From positions 45,117 through 109,116 of the forward strand of contig SSNU01000026.1 of assembly GCA_012064415.1 (NCBI GenBank): a stretch of 64,000 nt of DNA, in the 5' to 3' direction. This document shows, piece by piece, positions 31,813-43,030 of this stretch; positions within the stretch are counted from its first letter, which is position 1; the number at the start of each line of letters is the position of its first letter. Made by a program: the position numbers and the translations under genes. The DNA is from Gyrodactylus bullatarudis. Lineage: Eukaryota > Platyhelminthes > Monogenea > Gyrodactylidea > Gyrodactylidae. The notes beneath the pieces were generated by a model, which did no database searches, was not told where the DNA came from, and worked only from the letters and a program-made list of their open reading frames with translations.

Positions 31813-32429
31813 ACGATTTTTCGAAAAAATTCAAAAATATTTTTCAATTAGATGTTTTGGTGAAAAATGCAAATATGATTGCATAGCCTAGTGTTGTGAA
31901 AAGAAGACCTGAACATATTATTTCAGGTCACACTGTCTTGATCATTGACTTGAATTGAAAACGAGAAGAAATTTGAATATTTCTGTATTTCAGAATTATA
32001 ATTGTTTGAATAAATTTATACAATAAAACAAAAGACTTATTTAAAGTGCTTCAGTTTATTTTTGATGTAAAATAGATGATGAATTAAATTTAAACTGTGA
32101 GACATTCAAGATTCTTGGTGTACTGTGAGAATTCCAGTGTGAAATAACAGATTTTCGTCTCATGTTTAAGTCCATGAATGAGTTAAAAATGGCATATAAA
32201 CAGAGTTGATGAAGATTCTTGAATTCCTTGAAAATTTAAATTGGAAGATAAAACCATAATCGAAATAAGCATGAAAATTCCAAGACTGAGTCCTAGAGAA
32301 CTTTTTTTCATGAATCGCATTTGATTTATGCGCTTGTAAATAGGAAGATTAGGAATCTACAATTACTTTTATTTCGGGAGTTATCAATAAAATATTGAGT
32401 CATTTTTTAAAATCCTAATATTGTCAATC
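31813..32429. other. No gene recognised
   Basis: AT-rich; no frame or repeat recognised. Confidence 0.4.
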
Positions 32430-32645
32430 TTCAAAGCCTATAATAGTTATCTTACTTTTTATCTATGACTCTGTGAAGCAGGTTTAAAAAAACCCTTTCT
32501 TTGAGTTAGTAAAGCAGGTTTTTTGGCTAATGATAGAATTCTGCGTATCAACTTTGCGAGATTAATAGATTTCCTATCAAATGGAAGGTAAACCAAGGTT
32601 TCTCTGATGCTTAGATGAATAATATTGATTGTTTGGCAAGTAATG
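32430..32645 (+). repeat. Dispersed repeat (family 3)
   Basis: Shares tatcttactttttatctatg, aagcaggttt, ttctgcgtat, gagattaatagatttcctatc and gatgcttagatgaataat with 37655-37915 (+) and, in part, with 36755-36835 (-). Confidence 0.55.
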
Positions 32646-32671
32646 CCGAGCTTCTTCGAAAATATTTTCCG

Positions 32672-33562
32672 GTTCTAATGAACTATTCATTGAGTAGATT
32701 TAGAAGACGAGTAAATATTTAGTTATAAAGCTTATATTTCACCGGTTCTCATCAGATTATTACATTGGCTAGATATATAGTAAGGTAATACAAAATTTTA
32801 TTTTTCCCCAAACAATGTTCTATGCCTTAATCAAAAATTGATGTTTCAACCATGAAAAACACATTTTTAAAAGTCAAAATGAAAATTTTTCATGTTTTGA
32901 TATACAAAAATCCCATTTTCCCTAAGCTCGTTGAAATTTACTTAATTTTCTAGGAAATTCTTTCAGCATGTGAAAAAAGACTCGATTTTTACAATAAGTC
33001 CTATTTTTATTCAGAATGATACAAAACCAATCCAAAAAGCTTAATTTTGTCCTTACTTGTAGTAAAATTCATTGAAAAAATCATGGCGCGTGTTCAAAAA
33101 TTGGCATTTTCAATTGAGATTATGTATATCAGAACAAACTCGAAAACGTATAATTTTACAGGAAAAAATGCTTAATTTTCGATTATCTTTAAAATGAGAT
33201 TAAAGCTAGAAAAAGTTGAAAAATTTGGCCTACTCTAATAAATAGTAAAATTTATGAAAAAACCAAATCTTCTGATTGGTTCTTTCAATTTGGTGCATTG
33301 ATGGAAAGGGTTGATGGCTGTATTCATGATCAATGATCATTGTTTCCATTTAAATATCTGTATAATGTTGTTTGCCCAACCCTGACCCTTTCTTTTAATG
33401 CTCCAAATTGAAAGAACCAATCAGAGGATTTTGTTTTTTTCATGAATTTTGCTATATATATCTAGCCGGGGTAATAGTCTGATGAGAACTGGTGAAATAT
33501 AAGCTGTATAACTAAATATTCACTCTTCTTCTAAATCTACTCAATGAATAGTTCATTAGAAT
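32672..33562. mobile_element. Nested inverted-repeat element, ~890 bp
   Basis: The outer arms, 32672-32770 and 33462-33562, are inverted copies: ctaatgaactattcattgag, tagatttagaag, aaatatttagttata, aatatttcaccggttctcat, ggctagatatata. Inside, a second pair, 33238-33297 and 33397-33453, is inverted (aaatttatgaaaaaa, ctgattggttctttcaattt). The family-2 repeat occupies 32830-33240. No coding frame. Confidence 0.65.
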
Positions 33563-34579
33563 CATTAGAGAATAATATTGAGTTGCTAAAATCAATAGGG
33601 AATATCACAACTAGAAATCCATGAGATGTTTCTCAAATGGCCTTGCACAATTGATCTGGTTGATTAATGCTTGGAAATTGGTGTAATATTCTTCCTATTG
33701 TAATTAGTTTTACATATTTCAATGCATCATGTTATTTTCTTAATGCTTAAAACATTAGCTTTTCCTGTATGTTTACCTGTTAGTAAAAGTTTAAAGTCAA
33801 ACACTGTCCCATGATTGAATTAACATTCCTTCAAAAGTATAAAAAAAGGTTCCCTTCGTTTGGTACAGCTGAGAGTGTTGAAAATCTCACATAAAGTAGA
33901 GTGGATGAATAGAAAACTTGAATTTATATTATTGATTAATTTTTTTTCCTTTTTTAATTCTCGAGAAAGGGTTTCTCTATGCTAAAACACACCAGAGTGT
34001 GCTACATACAGAAATGGAAACACCTCGTACACAGTAATTGTCCACCTAATTGTACAATAAATAAAAACATGGTAAATAATAACAACATGAATCCATGTTT
34101 TTTGCTCGTATATTTTATCTGTATTGATTGTAGCCAAATTCATTGAGAAATATTTTTACACTAAAGCAAAAAATCTTTTGAGATTACCTGGTTAACATTT
34201 TAAGAGTTCAATGAAATCTGTGTAAAACTATAGGTTATTTTTTCATAAAAAGTTAGTTTTCTTTTATTTAATTATTATTGTAAATGAAATAAATCTGATG
34301 TTGCTGACTGAGGATTAAGGAAAAAAACAAAGTTTTTTTGGCTGATAAAGCTCTACTTTTAAAGAACAAACTAATCCAGAAGATTCTAAAGGTTGATTGA
34401 GTCTTAATCGTTGTGAACATTTTGCATTGAGCCTAATTAAAAAAAAACTTTCTTAATTTTCATTTCTTCAATATTTTTTCCCACCAAAGGTCCTGCTATT
34501 TTTTTGAATAGTTTATTAAATCATTCATGAAATAAAAGTATGGTCAAACAATCATGAGCTAAAAATAAACCTAAGAATA
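33563..34579. other. No gene recognised
   Basis: AT-rich, with no open frame of interest. Confidence 0.4.
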
Positions 34580-35511
34580 AAATAGTTCTTCCGAAAGTTA
34601 GGAAAAAATTTATTTTGCGAATTCCATAATAAATTGTCGAAATTTAAAAATATTCCTAAAAATATTCAATCTGACCAAAATTGTAGTGTGTCAAGATCAA
34701 AGTCTTGAGAATAAAAGTAGACACACTCAAAAATACATATATCGAATATACATTTAGTATAAAGAACCTCATATTGAATAATAATAATAATAGATTATGA
34801 ACATATCACATGTGTATACTATGAATATACGAAATACTACACCAAATATCTTATCCTAGGATAGTGTGATGTGTCCCATGAATTAACCAATCAGAAGAGA
34901 GTGAATGTCCAGGCTCAAGGTCTATATGAAGATGATGCATTCCAGAGGTGAGGTTGAATTCCTTACTGATAGTGACGATGACTAGTTACAATGACCACCA
35001 CTAAGTCCCAAAAGAAGTCCAATATGAAGATAATGTTGAAGTTGATGAAGAATATGTCAAATGAACTATCAACGTTAAAGAAGAAGATCAATAATATTGA
35101 AATGAATAATAATATATCCTATTCTAATGGCAACCCTCCTTTTAACTATGAGACTGATTACGAAAAAATAAGGCTGTTTTTCGAATTTGGAAAATGCACC
35201 AAATTTCCACATTTTCAACTTTCGAATCCAAAATTTTTATCGATTTCGAAGATTTGAAGCAGTTAAATGCAGATCAAAATTAGAAAAAGAATTCGAACTG
35301 GAGCGTGGAGGTAGAAAGGAACCTACTGTTTTCAAGAAAAAGTTCAACTTTTAAATTTTGGATCATTCCCCTTTGTGATAATCAATAAATTCTAATTTTT
35401 CGATATCCCAAAAAATGAGTTTTCAAAATCATTTTTTTCCTAAATTTCCGGAGAAAACTATTGAGATTTAAAAAAAAACTAAACTCTCATATTCATGTCA
35501 ATTATGTTTAG
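34580..35511 (+). mobile_element. MITE-superfamily copy split by a ~480-bp insertion
   Basis: 34580-34683 ends attcaatctgaccaaaatt. 35161-35511 resumes at aataaggctgtttttcgaat and ends tcatgtcaattatgttta. In the uninterrupted copy at 35535-36055 these parts are adjacent (attcaatcttaccaaaataa, ggtcgtttttcgaattt). Confidence 0.65.
34684..35160 (+). mobile_element. Insertion with LTR-like leader and short coiled-coil ORF
   Basis: The insertion begins at gtagtgtgtcaagatc and contains an ATG ORF at 34991. The ORF starts MTTTKSQKKSNMKIMLKLMK, then NMSNELSTLKKKINNIEMNN and SNGNPPFNYETDYEK, and runs into the MITE. The heptad-like Lys/Leu/Asn stretch is coiled-coil-like, as in the start of many retroelement gag proteins. 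No second LTR or pol part is present, so the identity is a guess. Confidence 0.4.
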
Positions 35512-35534
35512 TTTTGACTCACCAAGAAGTGGAT

Positions 35535-36055
35535 ATTCGAAAAATTCAATCTTACCAAAATAAGGTCGTTTTTCGAATTTGGAAAATGTACCAAATTTCC
35601 CTTTTCTCAACATTTGAACCCAAAATTTTTATCGATTTTGAGATTTGAAGCAGTTAAATGATGATATTTGGGATCAAAATTTGACATAGAATTCTAATAA
35701 ACCTGCAGATGTTCACTGAAGTTCGTCATTACTGTGGGAAATCGAACCATTTGAACTTTTCGATTAAAACGAAGGCAAATCATCCAAAATCTGGAAGTTG
35801 AATTTTTCCTCGGATCTTCGTTATCTCTATGGCTAAATTCGAATTCTTCGTCCAATGTTGATCCCAAATATCATCACTTAACTGCTTCAAACCATTTTGG
35901 TTAGATTGAATTTTTTCGGAATTTTTTCGAATATTCACATCTTATTAGCTCATTCCGTTTAAGAATTCAAAAATATTATTTTTTTCTTTGAGTCCGGAGA
36001 AAATATCGAGTTTTTTGTAAAAATCGTTAATTCTCATCTTCTTGTCAACTAGCTT
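35535..36055. mobile_element. MITE-superfamily element with the core of 29200-29776 in reverse
   Basis: Starts gtggatattcgaaaaattc, carries the reversed core (aataaacctgcagatgttc, atcgaaccatttgaactt, cctcggatcttcgttatc) and ends tctcatcttcttgtcaacta. It lies next to the split copy ending at 35511. Confidence 0.7.
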
Positions 36056-36754
36056 GAATAATCAAGTTTAAAACCAAGGTAACTAGAGAAAAAACCTCTA
36101 ATTTTCAACTGTTTTGCCTATTGATAGGCTTTCCAATAAACTAATGTATATTCCATATATTGCACCAGGATAAATCTTGTTCAGTAAATTAGGTTTTACT
36201 TGATAAAGGGATAAACTTGATTTAATTTTCAGTCTAGATTCATACTGCTATATGCACTTGAATATATTTATTTCCAAGAGTAAACATTTTTATGCGTCTA
36301 GAAAATACAATTTCCCAGAAATAAGTCATTAATTGTGCTATACCATTGGGGGTATATTTCGTCACTAGACTATAGTTTAATCATCAATTATCTTTTTTAC
36401 ATTCCAATATTTCCGAGAGCTTGATTATCAGGGAAAAAGGGATTTTGATGTGGCTAAAGTTTTTGTTTTATTGACAAAAATTTAAGTTCTTTGAAAAAAA
36501 GAGACTGCAGTCGGAACCAAAACTCAATGGCCACTCCAGTCCTAAGAAAATTTCATTTGATTGATAACTTCTGAACCAAAAATAATTGCATTAAAACAAT
36601 TTTATATTCGTAATCAACGTATTCACAAACCATAGGATAGACAAAAGATTGAATGCGACTCATGAAAAAGAATTCTTTGAGACTTTGAGGGTTAAATACA
36701 GTATTGTATTGCATAAAACCTGAAAGAAATTGAATGGTTGGATATTTTTTAAAA
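36056..36754. other. No gene recognised
   Basis: AT-rich, with no coding or RNA signal. Confidence 0.4.
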
Positions 36755-37915
36755 ACCTGCTTCCCTGAGTGGATATAAAGTAAGATCGACTAATCATACC
36801 TATATGTAATCGCCTGAATTCTATCAGCAAAACCTTTAAGATCGATAACTCCTAAACTGAAATAAATTGCCTTTAAATAACTGGTGATTCGTAATCAGCT
36901 TATTAAAATAACATATGATAGATATGTTTTCTCGATGAACAAAAAAGAGCTAAATTGAAACTAAAGCCATACCCAAAAGGAGGGTTAATCTGAGAAAATT
37001 AATTGAGACCAATCATTGATGAATTTTATCTCGGGAAAGTTGGTCATTCCCATGTCCTCATTCGTTCATTCATTCATTTTTTTATTGATTGTGTATAAAA
37101 TTGGAAATTTCATTACTGCTGAATCAAAATTATTCCATCCGCGTAATTTATCATAATTTATCCATCTATAATTACGGAAACCGAGAAGAGAAAATACATT
37201 CCCTCACTCTCCATCCTATCTCATTGGAGAGAAAATTAATTTTTTTTCCTTCACTGGTCAGCATAACTCGAGAGTTATGCATCAAAAGGTAGAGAGAGCC
37301 TCAACTGGCTGAACAAGGGGGAAGTTTTCAATTATCTTTCTATCCCTCTATTTAACATGGCTAATTATGATTTCTTCTTTTCCTGGGAAATACAGATTTG
37401 ATCTTTGATTGTAATTATAGTTTGTATCGGTTGTATTTTATTTATCAAGTCTATTTTCAACTTTCCCAGCCTTATTTTTGAAGATAAAATTAGCATTTTG
37501 TAAACCTCGATTGAAAATGACCAAGATTTTTCAATAAAATTTTGATTAGGTTCTAGCAAAATATTTTCTCTAATTTCTTAGGACTGGACCCAAAAACATG
37601 TTATCTTTTTAGTTTTAGCAGATAGAGTTCAGGCGATTGCATATCTGAATTCTAGAGGTATAATTCCTCGATAAAAGTTATCTTACTTTTTATCTATGAC
37701 CCCGGGAAGTAGGTTTTCAAGAAAACTTTTTAAACAAAAATTAATATCTTGAAAAAAATCAACTCTCTTTAAATTTGTAAAGCGCGAGTTTGGCGAATGA
37801 TAGACTCAAGATCTTTGCGTATTCCAGGAGATTAATAAATTTCCTATCGAATGAGTGGTAAACGAAGTATTTTTTGATGCTTGAATAAATAATAATGAGT
37901 TGCTAAAATGACGTG
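36755..37915. repeat. Inverted pair of family-3 repeat with AT-rich interior
   Basis: 36760-36835 (reversed: aattcaggcgattacatata, tcttactttatatccactca, ggaagcaggttttt) pairs with 37617-37710 (gagttcaggcgattgcatat, cccgggaagtaggtttt). 37655-37915 continues colinear with 32430-32645. The interior frames are short and show no motif. Confidence 0.5.
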
Positions 37916-38636
37916 TGATAGAACTATCACCGTGGGATTTTAAGGGTTAAATTAGTTTATAAACTGCATCAAGAGGCTAAAATAAAAAATATATAAGTCT
38001 TGATTAGAACAGAGTAATCTTAAATATTAGAGTTAATTATCTACAAATTAAACTATTCAATCAGATGTCAACAGAGAAGGCTTTCACAGACAGAAGATTT
38101 CATAAACTTTCTTCTGTCCATCATAAATCAGATCAAAGTTAAACATTAAACAATATCATCTTGTTTATTTTATTAATTTTGGGTTTTTATGTAACTAAAA
38201 AGAAAACTTCAAGCTTATTTAATTCATATTGTTTCATTCAATTGACAGTAATTTTCTAGTTATTAGCTTCAATTTCTGATGAAAAAAAGATTATAGCTGC
38301 TATACTCATCTAAAATTTTATCTTGATAAAGATAGTAAGAATATGTGACTTAATTTTTGATCATTTTTGGAATTAATCCATAATACATAATAAAATGGTA
38401 TTATTAAAAATGGTTTAGATTGAATGACGTGTCAGATAGGTTCTATTAGTTGAGATATTAATTGTTCTTTGGATGCACAAAATGATTTATTAGATTCCAA
38501 AGACTTGAATCATCCAAAATGAATTTAAAAATGCACATTCTGTAAATCTGTAGAAATAATTGTTACTGGAATTTCCCAAAACTTAATCAAAAGCATCTTC
38601 AACCTCACAGATATTCAGTTATTTTGAACCAAGTAG
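37916..38636. other. No gene recognised
   Basis: AT-rich; the last ~15 bases match the start of the coding-like repeat at 12820-13185. Confidence 0.4.
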
Positions 38637-39074
38637 TTCTTCAGGGAGCTGTTCGGCATAGATTGTCCTAACTGTTTTTATCCGGGTAATCTAAATGTTT
38701 TTTATTCTAATCTTTATCTTAATTTTCCTTCAAGTGATGAATTATATTATCAGAGTTATTACTCTAATAATTCTGATTATTGTATCAATCCTTGCTCTTT
38801 AAGAAATACTACACCCTTTTCTCCTCTTTCTATAGACAGACCAATACAAGCCAGAAGACAACATAGTCAGGCAGCAAGCGAACAACGTTATGGAAAATTC
38901 AGTTATTATCAAAGGAGCATAAATAAAATCCTATCTCTTGGTCAAAATGTTTGTATCCTCAAATGTAAAAAAAGAAAATTGAAGACAAAGCAGCCTTTTG
39001 ACTTTGAGTTTAAGATCTTACTACTAATCTCAAGGATGATTCGAATTCAGAAAAGTTCAAACTTGATCTTTTGA
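38637..39074 (+). CDS. Unassigned coding-like repeat (DRPIQARRQ family), open for 145 codons
   Basis: Open from just after a TAG at 38634 to TGA at 39072-39074. It reads FFRELFGIDCPNCFYPGNLN, VFYSNLYLNFPSSDELYYQS, YYSNNSDYCINPCSLRNTTP, FSPLSIDRPIQARRQHSQAA, SEQRYGKFSYYQ and on. There is no early ATG, so it is an exon or a fragment of a mobile-element ORF. The first half is Asn/Ser/Tyr-rich and probably disordered; the end is basic. A second, frameshifted copy lies at 12820-13185 (-), with several amino-acid changes but the same framework. Repetition suggests a transposon protein, perhaps an N-terminal or gag-like region, but no known motif is present. Confidence 0.45.
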   Translation, partial: FFRELFGIDCPNCFYPGNLNVFYSNLYLNFPSSDELYYQSYYSNNSDYCINPCSLRNTTPFSPLSIDRPIQARRQHSQAASEQRYGKFSYYQRSINKILSLGQNVCILKCKKRKLKTKQPFDFEFKILLLISRMIRIQKSSNLIF

Positions 39075-39194
39075 CTATTTTTATAGCGGTTACCAGGCAT
39101 TTATGGACGAAAAAAATATAATTTAATTTTAGTTTTTACTATTTTGAACAAAAACCCAGTTGATGACAATGCAGACGTTTGAGTGAAGTACTTA

Positions 39195-39400
39195 AAAATT
39201 CATATAAAACAAACCTGTGTGTGATCAAAAGAATTATTGCTATAACCTTCAACTACCCTACCTTTTCACTTTTCTCTCCACTGTTGCCATTTATTGTTTT
39301 TACTCAGCTTAAAAATTTTCTTCAACTTTTACTATTTCATTCAAGAATTTAACTCTAAATATTTATCCTTTTCAAAGAGACACTTCTGATGAAACTTTTG
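39195..39400 (+). pseudogene. Decayed PLE 3' end and UTR
   Basis: caaacctgtgtgtgatcaa, aattattgctataac and cttcaactaccct correspond to KPDLCVQKNYSYNLQLP of the PLE. The UTR words cttttctctccactgttgcc and caaagagacacttctgatga follow. The hammerhead is broken after CTGATGA. Confidence 0.6.
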
Positions 39401-42400
39401 CCCAATAGATGATTCTTTCATTCCTATTATTTTTGAATTATTAGTATTGTAAAAATACAAATGCCTAGTTAATAATAAAACGGTTGTAATTTCCTAATTT
39501 TTTTAATGGTAAGAGACATTTTTCGTGCACATGTCATCCTCCAGACTGACTCTTTCCACTGACTTCATTTTTCTGCATACACTCATATCAGAGAACGCAT
39601 GTCATTAAAATATATGTATGTACATGTCCTAGAAGAGGAAACAGAGATCCCAACTATATCTGTAATATCTGAAAAAATGTTTACAACTACAGTTTAAAAA
39701 GAAAAAAAAACTTTTTTATTAAAGGATGATATTTAGAGGAAATACCGATGCCTTCTCTTTCTTGAGGATTTAATTAACTATAGAATCCTTGTACCTAATC
39801 AGAATGAATGGGGTTTATTTCCCTAATCAATAAATATACAGAGTTTAATTAGGTGTATTATTTATAAAAAAGAGGCGGTTTTGTTGGAGAAAAAATTATT
39901 TTTAAACAATTTATCTTTCATCTTGGTATAAAAGTATGGTCTAAGGTTATTTACAAGAACTAGACTATTCTTAATTGTACTTGAATCAACTTTGTTATGC
40001 CTAAATAAAGATTGAAAGAAATTTAATCCAAATATTTAGGATCATCATAGATAGAGAATTCGAATTTGTCTAAAGAAATGAAAACAATTTGAAATATTCG
40101 AATATCACGATTATCTCAAATACAGCATTTAATTTCTCTATATCTTCAAAATGAATAAAAATTTAAGCTTTAGAGTAGAAATTTGGTGCATTTTCGTGAA
40201 TAAAAACTAAGCCTAATTTTGAACAAGTTTAATTATTACCAGAATTTTTTTTATTTCGACAACTCAATGTTGTTTCAAAGAATATGATTTTTCCTGACTT
40301 TCCGGAGAAAAATATTGATAGTAAATTTTTATCTTGATGTCAACTAGTCTCATTTAAATATAGAGGAATTGTCAAACTTATTTAAATTTCAAAATTGGAA
40401 AATATTCATTTTTACGATGGATTCGTTTTCATATTGTCATCTTTGTAATTCAGATTCAAGACTGAAAAAAATATGAGGGCAAAGCTGTTCTTTAGATTAA
40501 CCGTTTTCTCCTCGTCTATATATGGAATTCGTCAAGAGAAATTCAAGCTTATGAAAATAACACGTAGAGAAAAAATTAGATGGTATTCCGAGATTTGATA
40601 CCCTTTTTTCCAACCAAGGTCTTGTAATGTTTTGTGTTTATCTTTTCAATAATCTGTACAATAATTTTCCATACATGTAATAAATACTTTTTTCCCTGTG
40701 CACTTGAAAAAAATAATAATAAAATGCATTCATAATTACATGACTATGCCTACACAATTTATTCTCTCGCTTACTTTGGGGAGTATTGAAAATCTATGCT
40801 ACACCCATTGAAAGTTGTGTAGTTTTTGTGTATATTTTGGATTTTGGCAAAAAACTGAAATTCTCCCAGCATGATTTTGGTAAATTTTTTTACATCACAC
40901 AAAAATTACATCATTTTACTCTATAGATAGATGAAGATGATTTACAATTATTGTCCATGAATAAGAAAAATTGTATAAAAAAGATGAAACTAATCTGAAG
41001 GGATTTATCTGCCAATATTCGAAATTTTGGATGAAAATGAATCTTATAGAATTGGGTTGAAATGAACAGTATTTCTCTATAAAGTTCTAGTTACTTACGA
41101 ATATCATGTATGTTAATCGTACCCTGTTCAGAATTAGCTATCTGATCATTATTGTCGGCTTGAATTTTGGGGATTTTTCTTCTTTTTAAAAAGATACTTG
41201 AAAGGATTCAATTTACGTGTTTAAAGCCTGTTTTGGTCCACTTCCCTACAAGGATCTCCTTGATATAGCCAATCTAATCCCATTCTCTCTCTACGTCTTC
41301 TCCAGTGCTCTACTAGAAATTCGCATATGATACCAACAACTGGTTCAATCTCAATGAAGATGAGAATTTACTATTTGCACAAGAAACACTGTATTTTACT
41401 CCAAAAAGAAATAAGAAAAAATTGAATCTGGAAAAAACTTTGGCAGTTTTTTTGATTTGGATAAAGGACCTAGTTTTCGTTTTTTCAACGTTTGAGCTTT
41501 AGATTTTTATTTATTTTAAATTCATATATTTAGGATCATCAATAGACGAAGAATTCTCAAAAGCTTGACAAGCGTAAAAATTATCATAACAGTAAACTTG
41601 AATAGTTTGTGATACATACCCTTAAAAAAGCACGAAGAAATGATTAAAGTTGATATCAAAAGGTACCAATTCGAATCATCAGATGAGCAAAACATGGATG
41701 AAATTTTTCGACCTTGGTCTAATGCACAGACCATCCATTTCTCTAATAAAGTGGGTTGACGGAGAGAAATAGAGAAATCGATTGCAATCCAGAGTGAATT
41801 CATAGAATAAGGGCCTTGAGAATAATTTTAAGTATGATGAAGATTAATTCTGATGGTTAAGTGAAAGATCATTGAGACAAGAGTTTGTTTTTCTATCAAG
41901 TGTATGTCTCAGAAACTGCTACGAGTTCAAAACATTACTCAAGCTTTGAATGGGTAAAAAAATTTATATATTTCGAGGCATATTTCAAACGATAGCTTAT
42001 GAAGATATGAAAAAAGCCATTTAGAATTTTCTCATCATAACAAAGGTTCCGTTAGATGATATTATTTTTAATTGCCCCATGAAAATATTAACTGGGAATC
42101 CATGATTTTGCAGTATAAAAAGTGCCAATTAGGGACCCTAAACAATTGAATTGTTTGATAAAATATCTTTATAGCCTTAAGCTTTTTAAATTTACGAATT
42201 GCGAGATTTATTTCCCAAAGACTGAAGGATTTAAGACTACCTGATAGTCTTTAGAGTAACTAAATCAACGGTAGTTTTTAGATATCAGTTAGAATTTGAT
42301 AAATAACCTGATGGCGATTCGAAAAAATCAGGATTTCAAGCACATTACTGAATACCAAAAGAAAATGTATTTTTTAAATTCTCATAGACACTCTGTAATT

Positions 42401-42479
42401 TTGCGATCAAATCTCAAATAAAGAAGCCATCTCACCTGAAATATATTAATCGTCAAGATACACATGCATAAAAGTAAAG
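39401..42479. other. No gene recognised; one MITE relic
   Basis: 40040-40350 is a decayed MITE-superfamily copy (agaattcgaatttgtct, tgactttccggagaaaa, ttgatgtcaactagtctc). The remainder is AT-rich. The frame at 41522-41803 (-) shows no motif I can assign. A short stretch at 42090-42115 resembles a MITE end. Confidence 0.4.
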
Positions 42480-43030
42480 TAACCTAGTCGGAAAAGATCA
42501 TAAGGTTGGTGAGAAATGCACTCAACCAAGCCCAAATCAGACAGTCAATATAGATCATTATATTCAATCATTTCGGACGATGCAAGAAAAGTTGAGAGAG
42601 TTTTACCCTCAATTTGGGAGAATCACTTTTTTGCAGGATAATGCCAGACCCCATGTTTCGCAACAGGCGAAAAGATTTTTTGAGGAATCGAATTTTGATG
42701 TACTGGAGCATCCACCTTACAGTCCTGATCTTTCTCCAACAGATTATCATCTTTTCCGCTCAATGCAACATCATTTGAAGGGGAAATTTTTCAATTCAAG
42801 AGATGAGGTTTTGAACTCTCTTGATGAGTATTTTACTCAAAAAAGCCAAGAGCTTTGAAAAAGAGACATAGATAATATCTATTAGATATGCTTTTAGAAC
42901 GCTGGCAGAAATGTGTAGAAAAAAGGAGATTATTTTGATATATAATATGTATATATTTAGATATATTTTATTAAGAAAAATCTTCATTAAACACAAGTGA
43001 CTAATTTTTCCGAGAACTTTTCACAAAACC
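42480..43030 (+). pseudogene. mariner-type transposase, C-terminal fragment
   Basis: The frame reads SPNQTVNIDHYIQSF, then MQEKLREFYPQFGRITFLQD, NARPHVSQQAKRFFEESNFD, VLEHPPYSPDLSPTDYHLFR, SMQHHLKGKFF to a stop after KSQEL at 42858. FLQDNARPH holds the second catalytic Asp and HPPYSPDLSPTDYHLF the third, 34 residues apart as in mariner D,D34D enzymes. Past the stop, LLERWQKCVEK and a shifted GDYFD still match the mariner C-terminus, so frameshifts and stops have killed the copy. The N-terminal DNA-binding half and the first Asp are absent. Inverted ends were not identified with certainty. Confidence 0.85.

Noticed and set aside
41522..41803. 93-codon minus-strand frame near the mariner relic
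   Set aside because: KWMVCALDQ only faintly recalls the mariner DEKW region; no surrounding motif agrees.
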